Source: an uncultured Clostridia bacterium (GTDB lineage Bacteria; Bacillota; Clostridia; Lachnospirales; Bianqueaceae). Taken from it: a stretch of DNA of 14,384 nt. The stretch is from positions 1-14,384 of the forward strand of contig CANOUM010000028.1 of the NCBI GenBank assembly GCA_947570515.1, written 5' to 3'. This document shows, piece by piece, positions 1 to 9,605 of this stretch (position 1 is the first letter of the stretch; every line of letters begins with the position of its first letter). The notes under the pieces are model-generated. The model did not search any database, was not told the DNA's origin, and worked only from the letters and a program-made list of their open reading frames with translations. Both the position numbers and the translations under genes were made by a program.

Positions 1-2
1 AG

Positions 3-3211
<3,209 letters not shown>

Positions 3212-3220
3212 TGATAAAAA

Positions 3221-3242
3221 GAGCCGGTAAAATTGCCGGCTC
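3221..3242 (+). promoter_or_regulatory. Hairpin at the 5' end of the cupin transcript
   Basis: A perfect 7-bp stem, GAGCCGG (3221-3227) with CCGGCTC (3236-3242), and an 8-base loop. On the + strand no T-run follows, so it is a poor terminator for eno. Placed a few bases after the predicted start from P1, it would be a 5' leader hairpin. Read on the minus strand it is followed by five T, so it could also stop leftward antisense transcription. Confidence 0.5.
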
Positions 3243-3272
3243 CAAACATATAGCGGAAAGGAACGATGGAGT

Positions 3273-3599
3273 ATGAAAACAGTAGTGATGGAAGAGGCTT
3301 ACGGCGGTAAAGGAAATGTGATTTTAAAGCATCTGCTGGATGAGAAACAGTTAAACGGGAAATGCGGTTTATATGCAGAGGTTACGATCGCCCCGGGCTG
3401 CTCTTTAGGCTATCATGAGCATCATAATGAAAGCGAAACCTATTTTATCATAAAGGGGCAGGGAGATTATAACGATAATGGTACCGTACGTCCGGTGAAA
3501 GCAGGGGATGTAACATTTACCCCGGATGGCTGCGGTCATGGGGTTGAAAATACAGGGGATGAGGACCTTGTATTTATGGCGCTGATTATTTTAGACTAA
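3273..3599 (+). CDS. Small single-domain cupin protein
   Basis: A 108-residue protein consisting of one cupin_2 beta-barrel. Both classical cupin motifs are exact. Motif 1 is G42-X5-H48-X-H50-X4-E55-X6-G62 and motif 2 is G78-X5-P84-X-G86-X2-H89-X3-N93. The metal-binding set His48, His50, Glu55 and His89 is therefore complete, and a bound divalent metal is expected. No DNA-binding domain or signal peptide is present, so it is cytosolic and not an AraC-type regulator. The start follows AAAGGAA (3257-3263) with suitable spacing. It has its own promoter, very similar to that of the MFS-ROK operon downstream, so it probably belongs to the same sugar regulon. Small cupins of this type can be sugar isomerases, mutarotase-like proteins or ligand-binding proteins; sequence does not decide. 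Confidence 0.9.
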   Translation: MKTVVMEEAYGGKGNVILKHLLDEKQLNGKCGLYAEVTIAPGCSLGYHEHHNESETYFIIKGQGDYNDNGTVRPVKAGDVTFTPDGCGHGVENTGDEDLVFMALIILD

Positions 3600-3645
3600 G
3601 AAATGGGATATTTCATTTTTCAAAAAGCTACTATATAATGAGTTT

Positions 3646-3698
3646 AACGTGCAGCTTGCACTGCAAAGCGTGAATCCGCCTGCAGCAAACTGCACGTT
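3646..3698 (+). terminator. Long imperfect hairpin behind the cupin gene
   Basis: AACGTGCAG-C-TTGC (3646-3659) pairs with GCAA-A-CTGCACGTT (3685-3698): 13 of 14 positions, with a further TGCA/TGCA pair inside the loop. The T-rich stretch that follows (3697-3710) is interrupted. It is either a weak terminator for the cupin gene or, because a perfect TATAAT (3634-3639) lies 7 bases before it, the 5' structure of a short transcript. Confidence 0.45.
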
Positions 3699-3768
3699 TC
3701 ATATTTTAATGCCCTGAAGAGATAATAATGCAAACCTTGTGTGATAAAAAACCGAAGCAAACATATGC

Positions 3769-3797
3769 TTGACAGCCGCAGGATGTGGCACTACAAT
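3769..3797 (+). promoter_or_regulatory. Sigma-70 promoter P2 for the MFS-ROK operon
   Basis: TTGACA (3769-3774), an exact 17-base spacer and TACAAT (3792-3797). The start would fall near 3804, about 53 bases before the MFS ATG. An inverted repeat AAGCA (3755-3759) / TGCTT (3766-3770) overlaps the -35. A 10-base direct repeat GGATGTGGCA lies in the spacer (3781-3790) and again at 3830-3839 just before the ribosome binding site. Both are operator candidates. Confidence 0.8.
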
Positions 3798-3856
3798 GCA
3801 GGTAAAAGGTAAGACCGCATAGCACTCTGGGATGTGGCAGAGAGGAGACAAAGCAG

Positions 3857-5029
3857 ATGGATGCACATGGACGAATCAATCGCCTGCTGCGCGTAATTCA
3901 GTTCACCTACCTTTCAGCATTGGCAAGCTTCATTAACTATTTGGTTTTATATCTGAATGATATCGGATTTTCCGAGCTGTATATCGGTGTGATTCATGCG
4001 GTGGGAGCCGGGATGATGCTGATCATTCAGATGGTGCTGGGGAAAATACTTGATAGAAAACAATGCTTTCGGCAGGTGGTAGCGGCAGTGCTGGGGTTTT
4101 GTATCCTGGGGGTAGCGGCCATGCCGTTTGTGAAAAGCTGGCTCTTTTTGGAGCTTGTGATTATTATTTTGCTATATGCCATTATCAAGCAATTTGGCAA
4201 TGTATTTGATTTGTGGACCTATCAGCTGAAGACCGAATATCCGGAGGTAACTTACGGCAGTACACGGGGAATCGGGTCGATCGGTGAAGGCGTTGCCACG
4301 TTTGCACTGGGATATTTGATCGCGTGGTTTGGGTTTGGAGCGATGTTTGCCGTCACGGTTGTATTGCTCGCTTTGGCGCTGCTTGCTGCCATGCAGATGC
4401 CCAATCCGGCGAGGCAGCAGGCCGCAGACACAGAAGATAAAAACTGGCGTGCTGTTTTGAATCGGCAGTTAGTGCTGTATTTAATCAGCTTTTTGGTTAT
4501 GAAAATCGCAGTAACGCTGATCAGTACATTTTGCTCGCTTATGGTGCAGCGGCTCGGCGGAGGCAGCGAGTGGTACGGCTTCATTATTCTGCTTTGCGGC
4601 ATCACGGAGCTGCCTGTATTTATCTGGCTTGGACGCTCCTGTAAAGGCCCTAAAGCGCAGCTGTGGTATAAACTGTGCATTCTCATAGGTCTTACCGGAA
4701 GCGTGATGGATGCGCTGGCGCCCAATATCCCGATTTTTGTTGTGGGACGTGTCTTGCTTACGGTCGTATATGTCATCTATACGGTAGCCAATCTGGAATA
4801 CGTGAGAACGTATGTAAGCCCGGCTTATCAGGGACAGGTCATGCTGCTCATCGGAGCCGTTTCCAGCAGTATAGGCTATATGGCTTCCAGTTTGCTTGGC
4901 GGGTATCTGCTGGAGCTTGACGATCAGGTGGTCATGGCAGTTGTCATGGCGCTGCTGTTTGCCGTATCCTGGATTTTACATAGCATAGCATTTCATGCAT
5001 ATGCGTTTCATAAAAGGAGGAACGGATGA
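3857..5029 (+). CDS. MFS transporter, probable sugar importer
   Basis: A 390-residue, highly hydrophobic integral membrane protein of the size and pattern of a 12-helix major facilitator. A motif-A-like GKILDRKQ lies between the second and third helices, and a hydrophilic central loop (about residues 181-203, NPARQQAADTEDKNW) separates two halves of roughly equal length. The start is set by AGAGGAGA (3841-3848) 8 bases before the ATG. It is translationally coupled to the ROK gene: its TGA stop overlaps that gene's ATG by 4 bases, and the next ribosome binding site lies within its last codons. The pairing with a ROK protein and sugar isomerases points to uptake of a monosaccharide, or possibly a glycoside, by cation symport. 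That substrate class is inferred from context only; the sequence alone says MFS. Confidence 0.88.
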   Translation: MDAHGRINRLLRVIQFTYLSALASFINYLVLYLNDIGFSELYIGVIHAVGAGMMLIIQMVLGKILDRKQCFRQVVAAVLGFCILGVAAMPFVKSWLFLELVIIILLYAIIKQFGNVFDLWTYQLKTEYPEVTYGSTRGIGSIGEGVATFALGYLIAWFGFGAMFAVTVVLLALALLAAMQMPNPARQQAADTEDKNWRAVLNRQLVLYLISFLVMKIAVTLISTFCSLMVQRLGGGSEWYGFIILLCGITELPVFIWLGRSCKGPKAQLWYKLCILIGLTGSVMDALAPNIPIFVVGRVLLTVVYVIYTVANLEYVRTYVSPAYQGQVMLLIGAVSSSIGYMASSLLGGYLLELDDQVVMAVVMALLFAVSWILHSIAFHAYAFHKRRNG

Positions 5030-5889
5030 GCTTAGAAAAATGGATCGGTGTTGATCAGGGGTGCACCAAAATGCTGCTTACAGCCGAATACAATGGTGAG
5101 TGGATTGACGAGAAGGTGCCCACAGGCCTCGATGTAACACAGGCATATCTGCATGAGCAGATTGATGCTTTTATTGCGAGGCTTCCCTTTGAGCCGGAGG
5201 GAATCGGTATGGGAGTGGTAGGGCTCGTAGAAAATGATGAGCTCGTACTCAGTGATACCAAGGGACTGCAGGGAATGAAGGCGGCAGACTTTGCGCGTCC
5301 GGGGCGTCCCTGTCATATCATCAATGATGTAAAGGCTGCCACAGTAGAGGAAGCTTCTTATTATGATGAGAAGGACTGTATGGTGCTCATCATGGCAGGA
5401 AGCGGTTTCGCTATGGGCGTCAGAGAGCAGGGACGGATCCTGCTTGGCCGTCATGGCTGGGCGGGCGAGATGGGGTCTCTGGTCTACCCGCTGGATGGCG
5501 AGTTGCAAAGTCTGGATTCCATTTCCGGAGGTCTGGGTATTTTAAAACGAGCCGGGATCAGCGCCCAGCAGGTGCATGAGCGCCTCATAGCGCAGGATCC
5601 GGAGATCACAGCGCTTATCCGCCAGGCGGGAACCTATTTCGGTATTGCCTTGGTAGATATCGTCCATACCTTTAATCCTTCTCATATTGTGATCGGAGGC
5701 AGCACCCCAAGCTACCCCGGATATATGGAGGCTGCCAAACAAGTTCTTTCGCAGCATGCGCTGCCTGCGATGCTGGCAGACTGTGAGCTTACAGAGCCGC
5801 ATGATCTTAAACGCATTGTTGCGCTGGGGGCTAGGCGGTTTGCATATGAAAAATCTAAATTTGTTCAGAATAATACATGGACGAATTGA
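5026..5889 (+). CDS. ROK-family protein, probable sugar kinase lacking the zinc motif
   Basis: A 287-residue actin-like ATPase-fold protein. Seen: the N-terminal phosphate loop GVDQGCTKM (Asp10-x-Gly12-x-Thr14); the candidate catalytic base Asp101 in NDVKAATVEE (usual form NDxNAAA); a GSGFAMGV stretch matching the family's GTGIGGG; HGWAGEMG (His143-Gly148), matching GHxGEIGH; and a C-terminal IVIGGS adenosine-site segment. The ROK zinc signature CxCGxxGCxE expected right after HGWAGE is absent and replaced by a short cysteine-free segment (DGELQSLDSISGG). There is no N-terminal helix-turn-helix, so it is a kinase-type and not a NagC/XylR repressor-type ROK. Members phosphorylate glucose, fructose, allose, N-acetylmannosamine and similar sugars. 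It overlaps the MFS gene by 4 bases behind a strong AAAGGAGG. Substrate unknown; reduced activity or a sensory role is possible given the divergence. Confidence 0.85.
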   Translation: MSLEKWIGVDQGCTKMLLTAEYNGEWIDEKVPTGLDVTQAYLHEQIDAFIARLPFEPEGIGMGVVGLVENDELVLSDTKGLQGMKAADFARPGRPCHIINDVKAATVEEASYYDEKDCMVLIMAGSGFAMGVREQGRILLGRHGWAGEMGSLVYPLDGELQSLDSISGGLGILKRAGISAQQVHERLIAQDPEITALIRQAGTYFGIALVDIVHTFNPSHIVIGGSTPSYPGYMEAAKQVLSQHALPAMLADCELTEPHDLKRIVALGARRFAYEKSKFVQNNTWTN

Positions 5890-5978
5890 CAATTAGATAT
5901 TAAAATATCTTTAAAAAGATCCGAAGAAAGATCGCTGGATCGTTTTGCGCCCTAGGCGCGCATGCGTGCATACGCAAA
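5886..5978 (+). promoter_or_regulatory. Promoter and inverted-repeat-rich leader of the first isomerase gene
   Basis: TTGACA (5886-5891) overlaps the ROK stop codon, with a possible -10 TTTAAA at 5910-5915 (18-base spacer; weak). Four inverted repeats follow in under 100 bases: AGATATT/AATATCT (5895-5901 and 5904-5910), ATCTTT/AAAGAT (5907-5912 and 5915-5920), GCGCC/GGCGC (5947-5951 and 5955-5959), and outer arms TTTGCG/CGCAAA (5944-5949 and 5973-5978) enclosing the third. The first two sit on the promoter spacer and -10 like operators; the last two would fold in the mRNA leader just ahead of the ribosome binding site. Confidence 0.5.
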
Positions 5979-6002
5979 TCAAATTTAAAGGAGATTATAC
6001 CA

Positions 6003-7010
6003 ATGGCTATGAATTTAGGTATTAGCAGCTACTGCTTATCCAGAAAGCTGTACACTGATGAAATGACCCTGTTCGATATCATGGATTGGGCAAAAGATCA
6101 TGATTGTACTCATTTTGAGATCGTTCCGTTTGGTCTTCCGCTCATGCAGGAAGATGGCAAAACCCCTAACACTGAGTTTGCTCAGAAAGTAAAAGATCAT
6201 GCTGAAAAGCTGGGTCTTAAGCTGTCTGCATTCTCTTTGAACGCTTGCTTCATCAGACCTGCTGATGAGGAAGAGACCGTTGAGCAGAAATATGCTAACG
6301 AGCTTGCTCGTGTAAAAGATTATATCAATCTGGCACACATCATGGGCATTAAGAAAATGCGTGTTGATATGTGCTCCGGTCAGCAGCCTCTTGGTGAGAA
6401 TACTCCTGAGCAGTTTGAGATTGACTTCCCGGCATTGGTGAAGGCTGCGCAGGAAGTAGCTGATTATCTGGCTACGCTGGGCATGGGCCTGACCCTGGAG
6501 AACCATGGTCTGTATGTAAACGGCGCAGATCGTGTTATCCGTATTCTGAAAGCTGCTAACCGTCCGAACATCGGCCTGACGGTTGACGTTGGTAACTTCC
6601 TGTGCGTAGACGAGGATCCGGAAGTGAACGTAGCTAAAGCAATCAAGTATGCTGATATGGTTCACCTGAAAGACTTCTATATCCGCAGCAACGAGACCAT
6701 GCTGCCTCAGGATGGTATGTACACCACCTTTACCAACATGTCCAAGCCGGTTAGACAGGATGGCAAGAGAAAAGAAGAGGCTGGTCCTAAGATCGCCAGA
6801 TTCGGTTATGTTGGTACCGCTGCTAAAAACAAAATCCTGCGCGGCGCTATCGTAGGCCAGGGCGATATGAACATGTGGAAGATTCTTGAGATCATTAAGA
6901 AGTCCGGTTATGAGAAAGAAATTTCTCTGGAGTTCGAGGGTATGGAAGATTGTGTTGCCGGTACCTACTATGGTCTGGAGACCGCTCGCTATATCTGGGA
7001 TCGTATCTAA
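6003..7010 (+). CDS. TIM-barrel sugar phosphate isomerase/epimerase, paralogue 1 (highly expressed type)
   Basis: A 335-residue xylose-isomerase-like TIM barrel (AP endonuclease 2 superfamily). The divalent-metal set typical of D-tagatose 3-epimerase and IolE-like enzymes can be placed: Glu166 (TLENHG), Asp195 (TVDVGN), His221 (VHLKDFYIR) and Glu310 (SLEFEGMED). Compared with the next two genes it carries about 20 extra residues after the HLKDFYIR block. AAAGGAGA (5987-5994) selects ATG 6003; ATG 6009 is a possible alternative. Codon use differs clearly from all neighbours: GCT, GGT, CGT, AAC, ATC, TTC and CTG dominate, the bias of strongly expressed genes. It has its own structured leader and is closed by an intrinsic terminator. 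Likely reaction: aldose-ketose isomerisation or epimerisation of the sugar handled by this locus. A C-glycoside-cleaving role known for some members of this fold cannot be excluded. Confidence 0.88.
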   Translation: MAMNLGISSYCLSRKLYTDEMTLFDIMDWAKDHDCTHFEIVPFGLPLMQEDGKTPNTEFAQKVKDHAEKLGLKLSAFSLNACFIRPADEEETVEQKYANELARVKDYINLAHIMGIKKMRVDMCSGQQPLGENTPEQFEIDFPALVKAAQEVADYLATLGMGLTLENHGLYVNGADRVIRILKAANRPNIGLTVDVGNFLCVDEDPEVNVAKAIKYADMVHLKDFYIRSNETMLPQDGMYTTFTNMSKPVRQDGKRKEEAGPKIARFGYVGTAAKNKILRGAIVGQGDMNMWKILEIIKKSGYEKEISLEFEGMEDCVAGTYYGLETARYIWDRI

Positions 7011-7030
7011 TTAGTACCTTAAACCTTGAA

Positions 7031-7060
7031 AAGGCTCAAGCATATGCTTGGGCCTTTTTT
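7031..7060 (+). terminator. Intrinsic terminator between isomerase paralogues 1 and 2
   Basis: AAGGCTCAAGC (7031-7041) pairs with GCTTGGGCCTT (7046-7056), an 11-bp stem with one T-G pair and a 4-base loop, followed by an uninterrupted T6 (7055-7060). It ends only 6 bases before the ribosome binding site of the next gene, with no room for a promoter, so the downstream pair must rely on read-through. Confidence 0.88.
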
Positions 7061-7079
7061 GTTCAGAGGAGGAAACAGG

Positions 7080-8015
7080 ATGCAATATGGATTCAGCAAT
7101 TATAGCTTTTGGAGTCTGCTCGAGACAGGTGCGCTTTCTTTAGAGGGGCTTTTTGCTTGGCTGCAGGAGAATGGGTGCGACCATGTAGAGCTGGCTGATT
7201 TTGCGCTCGATCTACATGAGCCCGGCATGCCGGAAAAAGTGGCGCAGCTGGCCGATCTTCATCAGCTGTCCATATCCGCGTACAGCGTCGGATCAAGCAT
7301 AGCACAGCTGGAAGGGGAAGCTTATGAAAAAGAGCTTGCCAGATTAAAGGGTGAGATTGATATTGCACACAAGGTGGGAGCGCCTCTGCTGCGCAGCGAT
7401 CTGGTGAAGGTTCTCACTCAAAGGGATGCGACCGATATAGAAGAATATGAGCGCCTATTTCCTATTATGGTGAAAAGTGCGCAGGCGCTGGCGGACTATG
7501 CCGCGCAGTATGACATGGACGTGACGCTTGAAAATCATGGTACGCTGATGAACGGCGGCGATCGTGTGCGGCGGCTGATTTTGGCGGTGGACAGGCCTAA
7601 TTATGGCTGCACGCTGGATGTAGGCAATGCCGTTTGTGTGGATGAGGATCCGCTGATCTGCGTGCAGACGCTGCTGCCCTTTGCGAAGCGGATTCATATT
7701 AAGGATTTTTATATTCGGGAGGATGCCTATGCGATTGGCGCGCGCTTTAAGGATGGATATGAGGCCGGCGGCGGTCCGCGCGTTTTAGGAAACGGGAGCT
7801 GGCTGACCACGAAGCATAAACGATATCTGCGGGGAGCGATTGTCGGGCATGGGGATCTGGCAATGCGCGATATCCTGCGAGAGATCGTGACTTCCGGGTA
7901 TGATGGACATCTAACGATTGAATTTGAAGGAATGGAAGAATCGCTGCTAGCTTGCCGGCTGGGGATGCAAAACCTTAGGCAGCTGACGGCGATGGCTGAG
8001 GAGGGAAAAAGATGA
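7080..8015 (+). CDS. TIM-barrel sugar phosphate isomerase/epimerase, paralogue 2
   Basis: A 311-residue member of the same TIM-barrel family. Metal ligand candidates are Glu151 (TLENHG), Asp180 (TLDVGN), His206 (IHIKDFYIR) and Glu281 (TIEFEGMEE). The start is ATG 7080 behind GAGGAGG (7066-7072). An in-frame TTG at 7026 would lie upstream of the terminator hairpin and have no ribosome binding site. The N-terminus MQYGFSNYSFW matches that of paralogue 3, confirming the start. It is much closer to paralogue 3 than to paralogue 1, over its whole length and even at DNA level (around 7527-7577 against 8459-8509), and uses ordinary GC-ending codons. It overlaps paralogue 3 by 4 bases (ATGA). Probable role: isomerisation or epimerisation of a related or sequential sugar intermediate; specificity unknown. 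Confidence 0.88.
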   Translation: MQYGFSNYSFWSLLETGALSLEGLFAWLQENGCDHVELADFALDLHEPGMPEKVAQLADLHQLSISAYSVGSSIAQLEGEAYEKELARLKGEIDIAHKVGAPLLRSDLVKVLTQRDATDIEEYERLFPIMVKSAQALADYAAQYDMDVTLENHGTLMNGGDRVRRLILAVDRPNYGCTLDVGNAVCVDEDPLICVQTLLPFAKRIHIKDFYIREDAYAIGARFKDGYEAGGGPRVLGNGSWLTTKHKRYLRGAIVGHGDLAMRDILREIVTSGYDGHLTIEFEGMEESLLACRLGMQNLRQLTAMAEEGKR

Positions 8016-8926
8016 AATTCGGAATTAGTAATTATAGCTTCTGGAAGGCACTGTCCGGTGGTAAATTATCTCTGGAAGAAGCGTTTCAGTGGTTGCATGA
8101 GCTGGGCTGTGATCATATTGAGCTGGCTGATTTTGTAGTGGATCTGCATCAGGATGGCATGGCCGAAAAAGTGAGAGAGTTATCGGCTGAGTATGGACTG
8201 GCAGTGTCGAACTATAGCGCCGGCTCAAGATTGGCACAGGTAGAAGGCGAAGAATATGAGGCGGAGCTAAATCGCCTTAAAGGAGAGATTGACCTGGCAC
8301 ATGCCATTGGAGCGCCGGCAATTCGCTGTGATCTGGTGAGAATGTTTAGCAATGAAGATCCCACGAGTATTGAAGAATTTGACCGGCTTTTCCCGAAGAT
8401 GGTGAAAGGAGCACAGGATCTGGCAGATTATGCTGCGCAGTACGGGATGGACGTACTGCTTGAAAATCATGGTACGTTTGCCAATGGCGGCGATCGTGTG
8501 CGCCGGCTGGTGCTGGCCATCAACCGGCCAAACTATGGCTGTACGATCGATGTAGGCAATGCGCTGTGCGTAGATGAGGATCCGATGATCTGTGTGGAAA
8601 CACTGCTGCCTTTTGTAAAGCGCGTGCATATTAAGGATTTTTATATCCGCAAAGATGCCTATGCAATCGGCATGAAATACGGAGATGAGAAGCAGGAAAA
8701 GGACATTACGGGAAACCGTTGGTTTACGACCAGACATAATCGGTATCTGCGCGGCGCCATTGTGGGTCATGGAGATATTGATCTTCGCCGTGTGATCGAA
8801 ACGCTGGTGGCCTCCGGCTATGATGGCGATATGACCATTGAGTTTGAGGGTATGGAGGATGAAATGCTGGCATGTGAAATTGGCATGCGCAACCTCAAAC
8901 AAATGGTGGCGATGGCGCAGAAATAA
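8012..8926 (+). CDS. TIM-barrel sugar phosphate isomerase/epimerase, paralogue 3
   Basis: A 304-residue TIM barrel. Predicted metal ligands are Glu151 (LLENHG), Asp180 (TIDVGN), His206 (VHIKDFYIR) and Glu277 (TIEFEGMED). Conserved family blocks shared with both upstream genes are ENHG, VGN.LCVDEDP, KDFYIR, YLRGAIVGHGD and EFEGMED. Its ATG overlaps the TGA of paralogue 2 and its ribosome binding site (GAGGGAAA) lies within that gene, so translation is probably coupled and the two products may be made in equal amounts or form a heteromer. The high similarity to paralogue 2 points to a tandem duplication younger than the split from paralogue 1. The main difference between 2 and 3 is the segment after DAYAIG (about residues 221-237), which lies near the mouth of the barrel in this fold and could change substrate choice. 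Confidence 0.88.
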   Translation: MKFGISNYSFWKALSGGKLSLEEAFQWLHELGCDHIELADFVVDLHQDGMAEKVRELSAEYGLAVSNYSAGSRLAQVEGEEYEAELNRLKGEIDLAHAIGAPAIRCDLVRMFSNEDPTSIEEFDRLFPKMVKGAQDLADYAAQYGMDVLLENHGTFANGGDRVRRLVLAINRPNYGCTIDVGNALCVDEDPMICVETLLPFVKRVHIKDFYIRKDAYAIGMKYGDEKQEKDITGNRWFTTRHNRYLRGAIVGHGDIDLRRVIETLVASGYDGDMTIEFEGMEDEMLACEIGMRNLKQMVAMAQK

Positions 8927-8937
8927 GAAGCTAGCGA

Positions 8938-8970
8938 AAAAGCACCGTATGATTTTCATACGGTGCTTTT
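8938..8970 (+). terminator. Intrinsic terminator closing the isomerase operon
   Basis: AAAAGCACCGTATGA (8938-8952) pairs perfectly with TCATACGGTGCTTTT (8956-8970): 15 bp, a 3-base loop and a terminal T-run. A near-symmetrical A-run before and T-run after make it usable in both directions. It starts 11 bases after the stop of paralogue 3. Confidence 0.93.
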
Positions 8971-9101
8971 AATTATATAGTTAAAAATTTATTGTATGAG
9001 TATCAAGGTTGGTAATGTAAAGATCTGAATTAGTTTCAATAAAAAGGTATAAATTCTTGATCTGACATTTTTTTAGTAGTGTCTAGAGTGAAGTATAAAA
9101 C

Positions 9102-9183
9102 TTAAGAGAAAACAATAAAGTGATATAAATCTTGAATAAAAATTAAAATGCCACTTGACATGATGTAAAAATAGTGATATTTT
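9102..9183 (+). promoter_or_regulatory. Promoter region of the small exported protein gene
   Basis: The AT-rich stretch 8971-9203 holds no credible gene. Best promoter: TTGACA (9155-9160), a 17-base spacer with TGA directly before TATTTT (9178-9183), an extended -10; its leader would be only about 14 bases. A second candidate further up is TTAAGA (9102-9107), a 16-base spacer and TGA-TATAAA (9121-9129), which would give a leader of about 70 bases. Confidence 0.55.
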
Positions 9184-9203
9184 TAAAGAAAAAGGAGATC
9201 TGA

Positions 9204-9587
9204 ATGATGAAAAAAGTGAAAACAAGTGGGATTTTAGTAATAATAGGAGTTATATTTTCGGTAATGCTTGTTTGGGCCGGTTATGCAAGTGAATATTTTG
9301 GAGCAGGAGAGTCCCGTGCCGAAGCACAGTTGATTGCTGATGATGCAACTATTAAAGGCTATACAATACCCCAAGAAAAAAATTGGAATAATGGATATGT
9401 ATGGACTAGATGTTTATATTACTCACCAAAGGATGGATCTCCTCAAAAAACCAGTTGGAATACCGATTGTGTGTTAGCGGGTAAGCAGTATTATTGTTTT
9501 ACAGATGCACAGCAGTTTGTGTATGCGGGAGAATCAGCACATGGGTTAGACGGTTTTACCCGATATTTATATTGTAACTATAATTAA
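9204..9587 (+). CDS. Small exported protein of unknown family with four cysteines
   Basis: I do not recognise this 127-residue protein. It has a basic N-terminus (MMKKVKTS), a hydrophobic segment at about residues 9-27, and an Ala-rich stretch with possible cleavage sites after GYA or RAEA, so it is probably secreted or membrane-anchored. The remaining 85 or so residues are rich in Tyr, Trp and Asn and hold four Cys (in TRC, TDC, YYC and LYC), enough for two disulfides, all after the hydrophobic segment. The start is fixed by AAGGAG (9192-9197); the second ATG at 9207 is an alternative. Base composition is more AT-rich than the isomerase operon. It is followed directly by an intrinsic terminator and then by two solute-binding proteins. 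A peptide toxin, a surface ligand or a periplasm-side partner of those proteins are all possible; none is shown. Confidence 0.75.
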   Translation: MMKKVKTSGILVIIGVIFSVMLVWAGYASEYFGAGESRAEAQLIADDATIKGYTIPQEKNWNNGYVWTRCLYYSPKDGSPQKTSWNTDCVLAGKQYYCFTDAQQFVYAGESAHGLDGFTRYLYCNYN

Positions 9588-9605
9588 ATGGTTTGAAATG
9601 AGGAG

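Noticed and set aside
3273..3599. Cupin as part of an AraC-type regulator
   Set aside because: Only the single cupin barrel is present, and both ends are complete, with no helix-turn-helix domain.
4252..4776. Minus-strand open frame opposite the MFS gene
   Set aside because: Shadow of a membrane protein gene; no plausible start signal or motif.
7026..7079. TTG 7026 as the start of isomerase paralogue 2
   Set aside because: The extension would be translated through the terminator hairpin at 7031-7060, lacks a ribosome binding site and has no counterpart in paralogue 3.
6003..8926. C-glycoside deglycosidase (DgpBC/CarBC-type) operon
   Set aside because: The fold matches the catalytic subunit, but the small partner subunit and the Gfo/Idh-type sugar 3-oxidase found with it are absent from the window. 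Kept only as an alternative to test.
8267..8959. 230-codon minus-strand open frame opposite isomerase paralogue 3
   Set aside because: Antisense shadow of a conserved gene; it begins inside the downstream terminator and has no recognisable domain.
9204..9587. Lactococcin-972-like bacteriocin
   Set aside because: The size, exported aromatic-rich tail and Tyr-Asn ending recall that family, but the small protein has four cysteines, lacks the usual motif spacing as far as I can judge, and the neighbours are not the DUF1430 protein and ABC ATPase expected of such loci.
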